Below, one piece after another: positions 8,867 to 17,659 of a stretch of 64,000 nt of DNA. The stretch's first letter is position 1. The number at the start of each line of letters is the position of its first letter. The stretch is taken from positions 172,520 to 236,519 of the forward strand of contig NZ_SNXS01000001.1 in the NCBI RefSeq assembly GCF_004362525.1, read 5' to 3'. Origin of the DNA: Roseateles toxinivorans. GTDB lineage: Bacteria > Pseudomonadota > Gammaproteobacteria > Burkholderiales > Burkholderiaceae_C. A program made the translations under genes and the position numbers. The notes below the pieces were generated by a model. It saw only the letters and a program-made list of their open reading frames with translations. It had not been told where the DNA came from and made no database searches.

Positions 8867-10144
8867 ATGTCCACACCCCCCGCCGAATCACCCCGCTGTG
8901 CCGTGATCGGGGGCGGGCCCGCGGGGCTGATGGCCGCGCAGGAGCTGCGCGAGGCCGGCGTCGAGGTCCATGTGTTCGATGCCATGGCCTCGGTGGGCCG
9001 CAAATTCCTGCTTGCCGGCAAGGGCGGCCTGAACCTCACGCACTCGGAAGACTTCGAGCCCTTCTGCAGCCGCTTTGCCGAGCGCCGCGCCCAGATCGAG
9101 CCTATGTTGCGCGCCTTTGGCCCGGAGCAGACCCGCGCCTGGGCCAAGGGCCTGGGCATAGACACCTTCGTCGGCACCTCGGGCCGCGTGTTCCCGACCA
9201 GCCTGAAGGCCGCGCCCTTGCTGCGCGCCTGGCTGCACCGGCTGCGTGAGGCCGGCGTGCAATTCCATATGCGCCACCGCTGGCAGGGCTGGGCAGACGA
9301 CGGCGCGCTGCGCTTCAGCACGCCGCAGGGCGACGTCACCGAGCGCTTCGACGCCGTCGTGCTGGCACTGGGCGGCGCCAGCTGGCCGCAGCTGGGGTCG
9401 GACGGCAGCTGGTGCCAGGTCTTGGCACCGCTGGGTGTGGACATCGCGCCGCTGCGCCCGGCCAATTGCGGTTTCGATGTGGCGCCCACCCCGGCCCATC
9501 CGGATGCGCCCGGCTGGAGCGCCGTCTTCGGCAGCCGCTTCGCCGGCGAGCCCATCAAGCCGGTGGCGCTGCAGTTCACCGGCAGCGATGGCCGCGAGTT
9601 CCGCCGCCAGGGCGAGTTCGTCGTCACCACCACCGGTGTCGAGGGCAGCCTGATCTATGCCGTCTCGGCCCAGCTGCGTGACGAGATCGCCGCCCAGGGC
9701 CGCGCCACCTTCCATCTGGACCTGCTGCCCGACCGTGATGCCGCCTTCGTGCTCGCCGAGGTCACCCGCCCGCGCGGTCCGCGCTCGCTGGCCACGCACC
9801 TGAAGAGCCGCTTGGGGCTACAGGGCGTCAAGGCCGGCCTGCTGCATGAGTTCCTCGGCAAGGAGGCCTATAACGACCCGCAGCAGCTGGCCGTCGCGCT
9901 GAAGGCCCTGCCGGTTTCCGTGCATTCCGCCCGGCCGGTGGCCGAAGCCATCAGCACCGCTGGTGGTGTGCGTTTCGAGGGGTTGACCGAAGGCCTGATG
10001 CTGCACACCAGGCCCGGCCTGTTCGTGGCCGGGGAGATGCTGGACTGGGAAGCGCCTACCGGTGGCTATCTGCTGACGGCCAGCCTTGCCAGCGGTAGGG
10101 TTGCCGGGCAGGGCGCGGCGGCCTTCCTGCGCGGGCGGTGCTAA
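8867..10144 (+). CDS. NAD(P)/FAD-dependent flavoprotein (TIGR03862-like)
   Basis: A 425-residue flavoprotein of the HI0933/YhiN-like group. The N-terminal FAD Rossmann motif is AVIGGGPAGLMAA at about residues 12-24. The stretch GRKFLLAGKGGLNLTHSE is strongly conserved in this family. The C-terminal block GLFVAGEMLDWEAPTGGY closes the FAD site. Length agrees with the TIGR03862 subgroup, common in beta- and gammaproteobacteria. The biochemical role of the family is not established. Start chosen at the ATG followed by STPPAESPRC because homologous proteins begin shortly before the FAD motif. Confidence 0.9.
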   Translation: MSTPPAESPRCAVIGGGPAGLMAAQELREAGVEVHVFDAMASVGRKFLLAGKGGLNLTHSEDFEPFCSRFAERRAQIEPMLRAFGPEQTRAWAKGLGIDTFVGTSGRVFPTSLKAAPLLRAWLHRLREAGVQFHMRHRWQGWADDGALRFSTPQGDVTERFDAVVLALGGASWPQLGSDGSWCQVLAPLGVDIAPLRPANCGFDVAPTPAHPDAPGWSAVFGSRFAGEPIKPVALQFTGSDGREFRRQGEFVVTTTGVEGSLIYAVSAQLRDEIAAQGRATFHLDLLPDRDAAFVLAEVTRPRGPRSLATHLKSRLGLQGVKAGLLHEFLGKEAYNDPQQLAVALKALPVSVHSARPVAEAISTAGGVRFEGLTEGLMLHTRPGLFVAGEMLDWEAPTGGYLLTASLASGRVAGQGAAAFLRGRC

Positions 10145-10186
10145 GCTGGCTGACCAGCCTTTCTCCATCCAAAAAAGGGGACTTCC

Positions 10187-11335
10187 ATGCCCGGTTTGCT
10201 GCCCGAAATCGATCCCGACGGCCTGCTCGAATACTCGGTGGTGTTCACCGATCGCGCGCTGAACCATATGTCGGCCAAGTTCCAGCAGGTGATGCGCGAT
10301 ATCTCGGGCACCTTGAAGGAGGTCTACAAGGCTCGCTCGGCCATCGTCGTGCCGGGCAGCGGCACCTTCGGCATGGAGGCGGTGGCCCGCCAGTTCGCCA
10401 CCGGCCAGAAGGCCCTGGTGATACGCAATGGCTGGTTCAGCTTTCGCTGGACGCAGATCTTCGACATGGGCCACATCCCGACCGAACACTCGGTGCTGAA
10501 GGCGCGGCCGGTGGCCAGCGGTCGTCAGGCGGCTTTTGCGCCGGCACCGATTGACGAGGTCGTGGCCGCGATCCGCGAACAGCGCCCTGCGGTGGTGTTT
10601 GCGCCCCACGTCGAGACCGCCGCCGGCATCCTGCTGCCCGACGCTTATCTGAAGGCCGTGGCCGACGCCGTCCACGAGGTCGGCGGCCTGTTCGTGCTGG
10701 ACTGCATTGCTTCCGGCGCGATCTGGGTAGACATGCAGGCCACCGGCGTGGACGTGCTGATCAGCGCGCCGCAAAAGGGCTGGAGCGGTTCGCCCTGCTG
10801 CGCCTTCGTGATGCTCGGCGATCGCGCCCGCGCCGCCATCGATGCCACCACCAGCAGCAGCTTTGCCGCCGATTTGAAAAAGTGGCTGCAGATCATGGAA
10901 ACCTATGAGGGCGGCGGCCATGCCTACCACGCCACCATGCCCACCGATGCGCTGACCGTCACCCGCGACGTGATGCTTGAAACCAAGGCCTACGGCTTCG
11001 ACAAGCTGCGCGCCGAGCAACAGGAGCTGGGCCGGAAGGTGCGTACGCTGCTGGCCGCCAGGGGCCTGCGCAGTGTCGCCGCCGAGGGCTTCCAGGCACC
11101 GGGCGTGGTCGTCAGCTATACCGATGACGCCGGCCTGCACACGGGCAAGGCCTTCCTCGGCGAGGGCCTGCAGACGGCTGCCGGTGTGCCGCTGCAGTGC
11201 GACGAGCCGGCCGACTTCAAGACCTTCCGCATCGGTCTGTTTGGCCTGGACAAACTGCACAACATCGACCGTACGGTGGCGAGTCTCGACGCGGCCCTGT
11301 GTCGCATCCTGGGTGAGGCGCGCGCGGCGGCCTGA
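10187..11335 (+). CDS. Class V aminotransferase (alanine-glyoxylate/serine-pyruvate type)
   Basis: A 382-residue fold-type I PLP enzyme. Lys197 in SAPQKGWSG should form the Schiff base, and Asp172 in FVLDCIASGA should contact the pyridine nitrogen. GSGTFGMEAVARQF near residue 57 is the phosphate-binding start of the large domain. A strong Shine-Dalgarno (AAAGGGGA) precedes the ATG. Family members transfer amino groups between alanine or serine and glyoxylate or other 2-oxo acids; substrate choice is not readable here. It is convergent with the GAF gene after a 90-nt gap with no clear terminator. Confidence 0.9.
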   Translation: MPGLLPEIDPDGLLEYSVVFTDRALNHMSAKFQQVMRDISGTLKEVYKARSAIVVPGSGTFGMEAVARQFATGQKALVIRNGWFSFRWTQIFDMGHIPTEHSVLKARPVASGRQAAFAPAPIDEVVAAIREQRPAVVFAPHVETAAGILLPDAYLKAVADAVHEVGGLFVLDCIASGAIWVDMQATGVDVLISAPQKGWSGSPCCAFVMLGDRARAAIDATTSSSFAADLKKWLQIMETYEGGGHAYHATMPTDALTVTRDVMLETKAYGFDKLRAEQQELGRKVRTLLAARGLRSVAAEGFQAPGVVVSYTDDAGLHTGKAFLGEGLQTAAGVPLQCDEPADFKTFRIGLFGLDKLHNIDRTVASLDAALCRILGEARAAA

Positions 11336-11425
11336 GCCTGTTCATGGGGCGATCAAGGGCGCCGGCTCACGGCAGCGTCATGGCCCCCTTGCCGGGCGCT
11401 TTCGGATGCGCGCAACTTGACCCCA

Positions 11426-11962
11426 TCACTGCTCAAATGCCGTCCCGCCCTGCTCACCCTGGGCCTTCTTCAGCGCAAAGCCCAGCAGGGTGCCCACTTG
11501 GCGCAGGTACTCGATATGGGCCGTTGTCCACTCGAGGATGTCGGTCGTGTTCTCGCAACAGAACAGGCCGTAGGGCGCGCCCCCGATATTGATGCCGACG
11601 TCCAGCAGCGAGTAGATGCCCAGAGGCTCAAAGTAGATCTCGTTGAAGCAACTGGTCACGGCGTTGGCGCGGGCGTTGGCGGCAACGATCAGATTGTCCT
11701 GGCGCATGGCCTCGAAGTAGGGGCCGAAGTCGTCCTCCTTCAGGACCGCACCTGCACTCCACTGGGCGTCGGTGCGGTCATACAGGCGCAGGCACTCGAT
11801 GCTGTCGCGCAGCAGGGGGTCGGGGTAGCGCCACAGGCTGGCCCGCGTGCAGCCCATCTCCTCGGCCAGGGCATGGGTCAGCTTGCGGTAGAAGAGGTCG
11901 GCCTCGAAGCTGCCGTCCATGAGGCCTTTGGAAAGGGCCAGGACACGGGGTTTGTCGAACAT
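11426..11962 (-). CDS. GAF domain-containing protein
   Basis: A 178-residue protein consisting almost only of a GAF fold: an N-terminal helix (LTHALAEEMGCTRASLWRY), a middle sheet, then GIYSLLDVGINIGGAPYGLFCCENT and a final helix EWTTAHIEYLRQVGTLLGFAL. GAF domains bind cyclic nucleotides, haem or small ligands, or act as redox sensors. No output domain is attached. The start at 11962 follows a good AGGAG. It is divergent from tex with about 145 nt between the starts. Ligand and partner are unknown. Confidence 0.85.
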   Translation of the reverse strand: MFDKPRVLALSKGLMDGSFEADLFYRKLTHALAEEMGCTRASLWRYPDPLLRDSIECLRLYDRTDAQWSAGAVLKEDDFGPYFEAMRQDNLIVAANARANAVTSCFNEIYFEPLGIYSLLDVGINIGGAPYGLFCCENTTDILEWTTAHIEYLRQVGTLLGFALKKAQGEQGGTAFEQ

Positions 11963-12108
11963 GGGTGCTCCTGTCAGATGGGGCGGGAGTGGTGTCGTTT
12001 TTGTCATTTCGGCCGGTTCCTCCGAAGCTTGAGGGCCTGGCGTCACCCTGTGGCAAACTCGCGCTCCCCATTTCTCGCCTTGCTTCTTTCTACGCACTGA
12101 GTCCCGCC

Positions 12109-14445
12109 TTGGAAAAGATCCTGCTTCAAATCGCGGCCGAGCTGAAAGTTCGGCCGGCGCAAGTCACTGCCGCGGTGCAGCTGCTCGACGGGGGCGCCAC
12201 CGTCCCCTTCATTGCCCGCTACCGCAAGGAGGCCACCGACGGCCTGGACGACACCCAGCTGCGTGATCTGGAAGCCCGCCTGGGCTATCTGCGCGAGCTG
12301 GAGGAGCGCCGCGCCGCGGTGCTGAAGAGCATCGAGGAGCAGGGCAAGCTGACGCCGGAGCTGCGTGCTGCGATCGAAACGGTGCCGACCAAGCAGGAGC
12401 TGGAAGACATCTACCTGCCGTTCAAGCCGCGCCGCCGCACCAAGGCGATGATCGCCCGCGAGGCCGGCATCGAGCCCTTGGCTGACAAGCTGTTCGCCGA
12501 TCCATCGCTGGATCCTCTTGAACAGGCGGCAGCCTTCATCAACGCCGATGGCGGTTTCGCCGATGCCTATGCCGTGCTCGACGGCGTGCGCGACATCCTG
12601 TCCGAGCGCTGGGCCGAGGATGCGGCCCTGGTCGGCAAGCTGCGTGAGTGGCTGTGGGAGGAGGGCCGTTTCCAGTCGAAGCTGATGGCCGGCAAGGACG
12701 AGAATAACCCCGACATCTCCAAGTTCCGCGACTACTTCGACTACGAGGAGTCCATCAAGACCGTGCCCTCGCACCGCGCGCTGGCCGTGTTCCGTGGCCG
12801 CACCCAGGAGTTCCTGGACGCCAAGCTGGTGCTCGATGAAGAACTGGTGCCTGGGCAACCCAGCCTGGCCGAAGGCCGCATCGCCCGCCACCTCGGCTGG
12901 AGCCACGCCAAGCGCGCCAGCGACGACCTGATTCGCAAGAGCATCAGCTGGTGCTGGAAGGTCAAGCTCTCCTTGAGCCTCGAGCGCGATCTGTTCGGCC
13001 GCCTGCGCGACGACGCCGAGAAGGTGGCGATCAAGGTCTTTGCCGAGAACCTGCGCGACTTGCTCCTGGCTGCCCCGGCCGGCAAGCGCGTCGTGATGGG
13101 CCTGGATCCCGGAATACGCACCGGCGTCAAGGTGGCCGTGGTCAGCGACACCGGCAAGGTGCTGGACACCCATACCGTCTATCCGCACGAACCGCGCAAG
13201 GACTGGGAAGGCTCCATCCACACCTTGGGCCGCCTGTGCGCGACCCACGGCGTGAACCTGATCGCCATCGGCAACGGCACGGCCAGCCGCGAGACCGACA
13301 AGCTGGCCGCCGATCTGATCAAGCGCATCCAGCAGCTGGCGCCCGGCACCCACATCGAGAAGATGGTGGTCAGCGAATCGGGGGCATCGATCTATTCGGC
13401 TTCCGAGTTCGCCAGCAAGGAGCTGCCGGATCTCGATGTGAGCCTGCGCGGGGCCGTCTCCATCGCCCGCCGGCTGCAGGATCCGCTGGCCGAGCTGGTC
13501 AAGATTGATCCGAAGAGCATAGGCGTCGGCCAGTACCAGCATGACGTCAACCAGAGCGAGCTGGCCCGCACCCTGGACGCCGTCGTCGAGGACTGCGTGA
13601 ATTCCGTTGGAGTGGACCTGAACACCGCCTCGGCGCCGCTGCTGTCGCGCGTGTCGGGCCTGAGCAATGCGGTGGCGGCCAGCATCGTGCGCTGGCGCGA
13701 CAGCAACGGCGCGTTCAAGAACCGCAAGCAGCTGATGGATGTGGCCGGCCTCGGAGCCAAGACCTTCGAGCAGGCGGCAGGCTTTCTGCGCATCAGCGGC
13801 GGCGACAACCCGCTGGACTTCTCTGGCGTGCACCCCGAGACCTATTCGGTGGTCGAGCGCATCCTGAAGGCCGTCAACAAGCCGGCCGTCGAGGTGATGG
13901 GCCGCAGCGACGTGATCCGCAGCTTGAAGCCCGAGGCCTTTGCCGACGACAAGTTCGGTGCGATCACGGTCAAGGACATCCTCGCCGAGCTGGAGAAGCC
14001 CGGCCGTGATCCGCGCCCCGACTTCAAGGTGGCCCGCTTCAACGAGGGCGTCGAGGACATCAAGGACCTGCAGCCGGGCATGATTCTCGAAGGCACGGTC
14101 AGCAACGTCGCCCAGTTCGGCGCCTTCGTCGATCTGGGCGTGCACCAGGACGGCCTGATCCACGTCAGTCAGCTCGCCAACCGCTTCGTCACCGACGCGC
14201 GCGAGGTGGTGAAGACCGGTGACGTCGTGCGCGTCAAGGTGCTGGAGGTGGACCTGGCCCGCAAGCGCATCTCGATCACGATGAAGCTCGACGCAACGCC
14301 CGCGCCGAAGGGTGGCAACAAGAGCGACAACAGCTTCCGGCCGGCCGCGCGCAATGAGCGTTCGGGCGGCGGTGCTGCACGGCCCGCGCCGCAGGCCAGT
14401 GGCCCCTCGGCGATGGCCGCGGCCTTCGCCAAGCTGAAGTCCTGA
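12109..14445 (+). CDS. tex: Tex-family RNA-binding transcription accessory protein
   Basis: About 778 residues, close to the roughly 770 of known Tex. Order of domains: N-terminal helical Tex_N (AAELKVRPAQVTAAVQLLDGGATVPFIARYRKE), a YqgF/RNase H-like fold with GLDPGIRTGVKVAVV at about residue 332, helix-hairpin-helix repeats (VGVDLNTASAPLLSRVSGL), and a C-terminal S1 domain (GMILEGTVSNVAQFGAFVDLGVHQDG) followed by a basic Ser/Gly-rich tail. No suitable ATG exists before the conserved N-terminus. TTG at 12109 gives MEKILLQIAAEL and is my choice, but there is no strong Shine-Dalgarno, so the start is uncertain. It probably acts on nascent RNA or ribosomes; its role in Gram-negatives is broad and not fully defined. 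Confidence 0.95.
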   Translation: MEKILLQIAAELKVRPAQVTAAVQLLDGGATVPFIARYRKEATDGLDDTQLRDLEARLGYLRELEERRAAVLKSIEEQGKLTPELRAAIETVPTKQELEDIYLPFKPRRRTKAMIAREAGIEPLADKLFADPSLDPLEQAAAFINADGGFADAYAVLDGVRDILSERWAEDAALVGKLREWLWEEGRFQSKLMAGKDENNPDISKFRDYFDYEESIKTVPSHRALAVFRGRTQEFLDAKLVLDEELVPGQPSLAEGRIARHLGWSHAKRASDDLIRKSISWCWKVKLSLSLERDLFGRLRDDAEKVAIKVFAENLRDLLLAAPAGKRVVMGLDPGIRTGVKVAVVSDTGKVLDTHTVYPHEPRKDWEGSIHTLGRLCATHGVNLIAIGNGTASRETDKLAADLIKRIQQLAPGTHIEKMVVSESGASIYSASEFASKELPDLDVSLRGAVSIARRLQDPLAELVKIDPKSIGVGQYQHDVNQSELARTLDAVVEDCVNSVGVDLNTASAPLLSRVSGLSNAVAASIVRWRDSNGAFKNRKQLMDVAGLGAKTFEQAAGFLRISGGDNPLDFSGVHPETYSVVERILKAVNKPAVEVMGRSDVIRSLKPEAFADDKFGAITVKDILAELEKPGRDPRPDFKVARFNEGVEDIKDLQPGMILEGTVSNVAQFGAFVDLGVHQDGLIHVSQLANRFVTDAREVVKTGDVVRVKVLEVDLARKRISITMKLDATPAPKGGNKSDNSFRPAARNERSGGGAARPAPQASGPSAMAAAFAKLKS

Positions 14446-14484
14446 TAAAAGTAGACTCGGCGCATCACGACAGAGAGAAGAGCA

Positions 14485-15798
14485 ATGGTTCAGCGCGTTT
14501 TGACCGGCATCACCACCACGGGCACCTTGCACCTGGGCAACTACGTGGGGGCGGTGCGCCCGGCCATTGCGGCCAGCCGCGAGAGCGGGGCCGAGAGCTT
14601 CTTCTTCATGGCGGACTATCACGCCCTGATCAAGTGCGACGAGCCCGACCGCATCGAGACCTCGCGCCTGCAGATCGCCGCCACCTGGCTGGCCGCCGGG
14701 CTGGACACCTCGCGCGTGACCTTCTACCGCCAGAGCGATATCCCCGAGATCCCGGAGCTGACCTGGCTGCTGACCTGCGTCACGTCCAAGGGCCAGATGA
14801 ACCGGGCGCATGCCTACAAGGGCGCGGTCGATGCCAATCTGGCCGCGGGCGAGGACCCGGATGCCGGCATCACGATGGGCCTATACAGCTACCCGATCCT
14901 GATGGCCGCCGACATCCTGATGTTCAATGCTCACCGCGTGCCGGTCGGCCAGGACCAGGCCCAGCACATCGAGATGACGCGCGACGTGGCCCAGCGCTTC
15001 AACCATCTGTTCGGCCAGGGCAGGGAGTTCTTCGTCCTGCCCGAGGCGGACATCGAGAAGGAAATGGCCCTGCTGCCGGGCCTGGACGGCCGCAAGATGT
15101 CCAAGAGCTACGACAACGCGATTCCGCTGTTCGAGGGTGGCGCCAAGGGCCTGAAAGAGGCGATTGCGCGCATCGTCACCGACTCCAAACTGCCCGGCGA
15201 ACCCAAGGACCCGGACGGCTCGCATCTGGTGACGATTTATGACGCCTTCGCCACCCCGGCTCAGCGTGCGGAGTTCCGCCAGCAGCTGCGCGAGGGCCTG
15301 GCCTGGGGCGAGGCCAAGCAGCGGCTGTACGACCTGATCGAGGCCGAGATCGGCCCCATGCGCGCGCGCTACGACGCGCTGCTGGCGCATCCGGAGAAGA
15401 TCGAGGCCATCCTGCTCGAAGGCGCGGCCAAGGCGCGTGCCATTGCCGCACCTTTCCTGGCGCAGCTGCGCGAGGCGGTTGGCCTGCGGCGTTTCACCGC
15501 CGTGGCGGCGGCGCCTCAGGCGGCCGTGGCTGCGAAGGCAAAGTCCGCGCTGCCGGTGTTCAAGCAATACCGCGAGCCCGATGGCAAGTTCTACTTCAAG
15601 CTGACCGATGCGCAGGGCAGGGTGCTGCTGCAAAGCGCCGGCCTGGAGCAGGGCAAGGCGGCGGGCCAGTGGGTGGCCAGGCTGAAGCAGGAAGGGGCGG
15701 CGGCGCTGGCCGAGGCTCCGGTGCAGCGCGGCGAGGCCGCCAGCGAGCAGGACGTGCTCGATGCGCTGGCCGCCCTGCAAGCCGCAGAGCAGGCCTGA
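14485..15798 (+). CDS. trpS: Tryptophan--tRNA ligase with C-terminal extension
   Basis: A class I synthetase charging tRNA-Trp. The HIGH equivalent is TLHLGN at residues 14-19, and the KMSKS loop is [11 protein letters not shown] near residue 204. At 437 residues it exceeds the usual 330-340 by about 100. The extra C-terminal part ([19 protein letters not shown], then a helix) resembles a YegP/DUF1508-type strand pair and ends in an Ala-rich helix. Similar extensions are, from memory, common in Burkholderiales TrpS. It starts 39 nt after tex with AGAGAAGAGCA ahead of the ATG, and a patatin-like gene follows 10 nt later. Confidence 0.96.
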   Translation: MVQRVLTGITTTGTLHLGNYVGAVRPAIAASRESGAESFFFMADYHALIKCDEPDRIETSRLQIAATWLAAGLDTSRVTFYRQSDIPEIPELTWLLTCVTSKGQMNRAHAYKGAVDANLAAGEDPDAGITMGLYSYPILMAADILMFNAHRVPVGQDQAQHIEMTRDVAQRFNHLFGQGREFFVLPEADIEKEMALLPGLDGRKMSKSYDNAIPLFEGGAKGLKEAIARIVTDSKLPGEPKDPDGSHLVTIYDAFATPAQRAEFRQQLREGLAWGEAKQRLYDLIEAEIGPMRARYDALLAHPEKIEAILLEGAAKARAIAAPFLAQLREAVGLRRFTAVAAAPQAAVAAKAKSALPVFKQYREPDGKFYFKLTDAQGRVLLQSAGLEQGKAAGQWVARLKQEGAAALAEAPVQRGEAASEQDVLDALAALQAAEQA

Positions 15799-15808
15799 CG
15801 CCGCGCGG

Positions 15809-16879
15809 ATGCAGGCACTGCACGTTCACGCCGGCCCCAAGGCGCGCCGGCATCTGCTGGAGCACGGCCTGCGCGCCAGCGATGTGCGCATCGTCCCGGC
15901 CGCGGCGGGCGGGCCCAAGGGCCTGATCCTCAATCCGCTGGACCAGTTCATCTTCGGCCCCTGGCTGGGTGGCACCGACCACACTATCCATTTGCTGGGT
16001 GCCTCGATCGGTGCCTGGCGCATGGCCACCGCCTGCCTGGCCGACCCGCAGGCCGAGTTCGAGGCGCTGGCCCAGGGCTATATCCATCAGCAGTACGCTG
16101 GTGAACCCGGCAAACGGCCCACCGCCCAGGCCGTGACCCAGGGCTTTGCGGCCAAGCTCGACGAGTGCTTCGGTGGCCGCGAGGGCCAGGTCTTGAGCCA
16201 TCCGCGCTACCGCCTTCACATCTTCGCCTCGCGGGGCCGCCACATCCTCGGTCGCGAGGGGCGCCTGCGCACGCCGCTGGGCTATGCCGGCGCGTTCGCG
16301 GCCAATCTGCTGCAGCGCCGGGCCATGGGAGCCTGGTTGGAGCGGGTCGTGTTTTCAGACCCCCGCGAGGCACTTCCGCTGCCGCTGAGCGACTATCGCA
16401 GCCAAGTCGTGGCGCTAGCTGCCACCAACTTCCAGCCCAGCCTGCTGGCCAGTTGCTCGATCCCGTTCTGGCTGCAGGCGGTGCATGACATCCCCGGCGC
16501 ACCGCTGGGCGCCTACTGGGACGGCGGCATCACCGACTACCACCTGCACCTGAACTACGCGCAGATGAGCGAGCCGGGGCTGGTGCTCTATCCGCACTTC
16601 CAGAAGACCGTGGTGCCCGGCTGGCTGGACAAGGCCTTGAAGCACCGCCATCGCGCCACCGCGGCGCTGGACAACGTCGTGCTGCTGACGCCCAACCCCG
16701 AGTGGGTACGCTCCCTGCCCAATGCCAAGCTGCCCGACCGCAACGATTTCACGCATTACGCGCTCGACGTGCCGGGTCGGGTCAAGGCCTGGCAAGGTGC
16801 TGTCGACGAAAGCCAGCGCCTGCGCGACGAATTCGCCGCGCTGACGCAGTTGAGCAGCGTGCCCAGCTTGGCACTGTGA
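15809..16879 (+). CDS. Patatin-like phospholipase/acyl hydrolase
   Basis: A 356-residue protein with the patatin Ser-Asp dyad. An oxyanion loop AAAGGPKG lies at about residues 31-38, the nucleophile is Ser66 in GASIGAW (GxSxG), and the Asp is in DGGITDYH further on (DG-A/G motif). No signal peptide is evident, so it is probably cytosolic. It would cleave acyl groups from phospholipids or other lipids. It lies 10 nt behind trpS and may be co-transcribed. The substrate is unknown. Confidence 0.88.
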   Translation: MQALHVHAGPKARRHLLEHGLRASDVRIVPAAAGGPKGLILNPLDQFIFGPWLGGTDHTIHLLGASIGAWRMATACLADPQAEFEALAQGYIHQQYAGEPGKRPTAQAVTQGFAAKLDECFGGREGQVLSHPRYRLHIFASRGRHILGREGRLRTPLGYAGAFAANLLQRRAMGAWLERVVFSDPREALPLPLSDYRSQVVALAATNFQPSLLASCSIPFWLQAVHDIPGAPLGAYWDGGITDYHLHLNYAQMSEPGLVLYPHFQKTVVPGWLDKALKHRHRATAALDNVVLLTPNPEWVRSLPNAKLPDRNDFTHYALDVPGRVKAWQGAVDESQRLRDEFAALTQLSSVPSLAL

Positions 16880-16974
16880 TGTAGCCAGATGTAACGGTGT
16901 TCAACCGATGGGCCTCGGCCACCGTTGAATCCTCGCGCGGGGCCAGGCCCCGAACCAATCCCAGTGGAGCGTCC

Positions 16975-17445
16975 ATGAACCGCCTGTCCCGACTTCTGAT
17001 ACTCGTTCCCATCATCCTTGGCTTGGGCGCCTGCGCCCACCAGCGCCACCGGGATCAAGACCGCTACGGCCAGTACCCGGCGGCAGTGCCCGCCCAAGGC
17101 CAACAAACCCAGTACGGCACGGTGCGCAGCATCGAGCAGGCCCAGGCCGGGGCCAAGCAGGGCTCCGGCGGTGGTGCCCTGGCAGGTGCATTGATCGGCG
17201 GCGTGGTCGGCAACCAGATGGGCAGCGGCAACGGCCGGGCGGCCATGACGGCCATCGGCGTGATCGGCGGCGCCATTGCCGGTGATGCCATCGAGCGTGA
17301 TGGCAGCGGTGGCGGCCACACGGTCTACCGTGTGCGCGTGCGCCTCGACCATGGCGGTGAAGCGCAATACGATTTCCGCGAGCTTGACGGCCTAAAGGTC
17401 GGAGACCGGGTGCGTCTGGAGAATGGCCGCCTGCACCGCACCTGA
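16975..17445 (+). CDS. Glycine-zipper lipoprotein (SlyB/PcP-like)
   Basis: A 156-residue putative outer-membrane lipoprotein. The signal peptide ends in the lipobox LGAC with Cys at residue 21. A polar linker leads to a glycine-zipper region (GGGALAGALIGGVVGNQMG, then AIGVIGGAIAGDAIE). A C-terminal YRVRVRLDHGG...GDRVRLENGRL strand region is as in SlyB-like proteins. Start at 16975 follows GTGGAGCG. Such proteins are thought to stabilise the envelope. An 11-13 nt GC-rich hairpin (near 16937-16950) lies in the leader and may be structural only. Confidence 0.85.
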   Translation: MNRLSRLLILVPIILGLGACAHQRHRDQDRYGQYPAAVPAQGQQTQYGTVRSIEQAQAGAKQGSGGGALAGALIGGVVGNQMGSGNGRAAMTAIGVIGGAIAGDAIERDGSGGGHTVYRVRVRLDHGGEAQYDFRELDGLKVGDRVRLENGRLHRT

Positions 17446-17458
17446 GCCGCTGATCAAG

Positions 17459-17487
17459 TTGACCTACAATGGAGCTATCCTGAATTT
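17459..17487 (+). promoter_or_regulatory. Candidate promoter for the thrS leader transcript
   Basis: TTGACC at 17459-17464 is a good -35 element. At 16-17 nt spacing lies TGAATT/GAATTT, a weak -10. An alternative -10 is TACAAT at 17465-17470, with no matching -35 recognised upstream. The position, 20-50 nt before the leader peptide, fits an attenuated transcript. The exact start is not determinable by eye. Confidence 0.4.
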
Positions 17488-17509
17488 GCAAGAACTGGGG
17501 AAAGGCGCC

Positions 17510-17557
17510 ATGGTTATGACACCGCGAACTACGACCTCAACCACCACCATGGTTTAG
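17510..17557 (+). CDS. Threonine-rich leader peptide of thrS
   Basis: A 15-codon frame, ATG to TAG, reads MVMTPRTTTSTTTMV. Seven of 15 codons are Thr (ACA, ACT, ACG, ACC, then ACC ACC ACC), so all Thr codon boxes are sampled. GGGGAAAGG lies 4-5 nt upstream as a ribosome-binding site. The stop is followed at once by one arm of the predicted antiterminator. The frame lies alone between a lipoprotein gene and thrS, where ribosome pausing on Thr codons would report low threonyl-tRNA. This is too short for ordinary gene callers. Known relatives of this logic are thr, his, trp and pheST attenuators; a thrS leader of this kind is not something I can name from the literature. Confidence 0.85.
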   Translation: MVMTPRTTTSTTTMV

Positions 17558-17619
17558 TCGGCCGCGACCACCCACGTCTTTTGCATATCAATCAAGCGCG
17601 GCCGATGCCGCGCTTTTTT
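17558..17619 (+). terminator. Attenuator: exclusive antiterminator/terminator pair before thrS
   Basis: The terminator is a 9-bp stem, AAGCGCGGC (17594-17602) with GCCGCGCTT (17607-17615), loop CGAT, followed by a T-run to 17619. Segment 17558-17566, TCGGCCGCG, is a perfect 9-nt complement of 17597-17605, CGCGGCCGA, which covers most of the terminator 5' arm and its loop. Only one of the two can form. A ribosome at the leader stop would cover 17558-17566 and let the terminator form. One stalled on the earlier Thr codons would leave that arm free to pair and permit read-through into thrS. A 7-bp pairing of 17508-17514 with 17546-17552 could act in untranslated leaders. Confidence 0.82.
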
Positions 17620-17659
17620 GTTTTCCGGGCCCTTTTCGGCCACCCTTGCGGAGTTTTCT

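Noticed and set aside
12043-14811. A 922-codon minus-strand open frame opposite tex and the trpS start
   Set aside because: Composition-driven shadow of a well identified gene; its translation is His/Gly/Leu-rich low complexity with no family pattern.
17618-17659. Longer thrS start at 17618
   Set aside because: The ATG does not precede TGS-domain sequence, lies in the attenuator T-run and would be cut off by termination.
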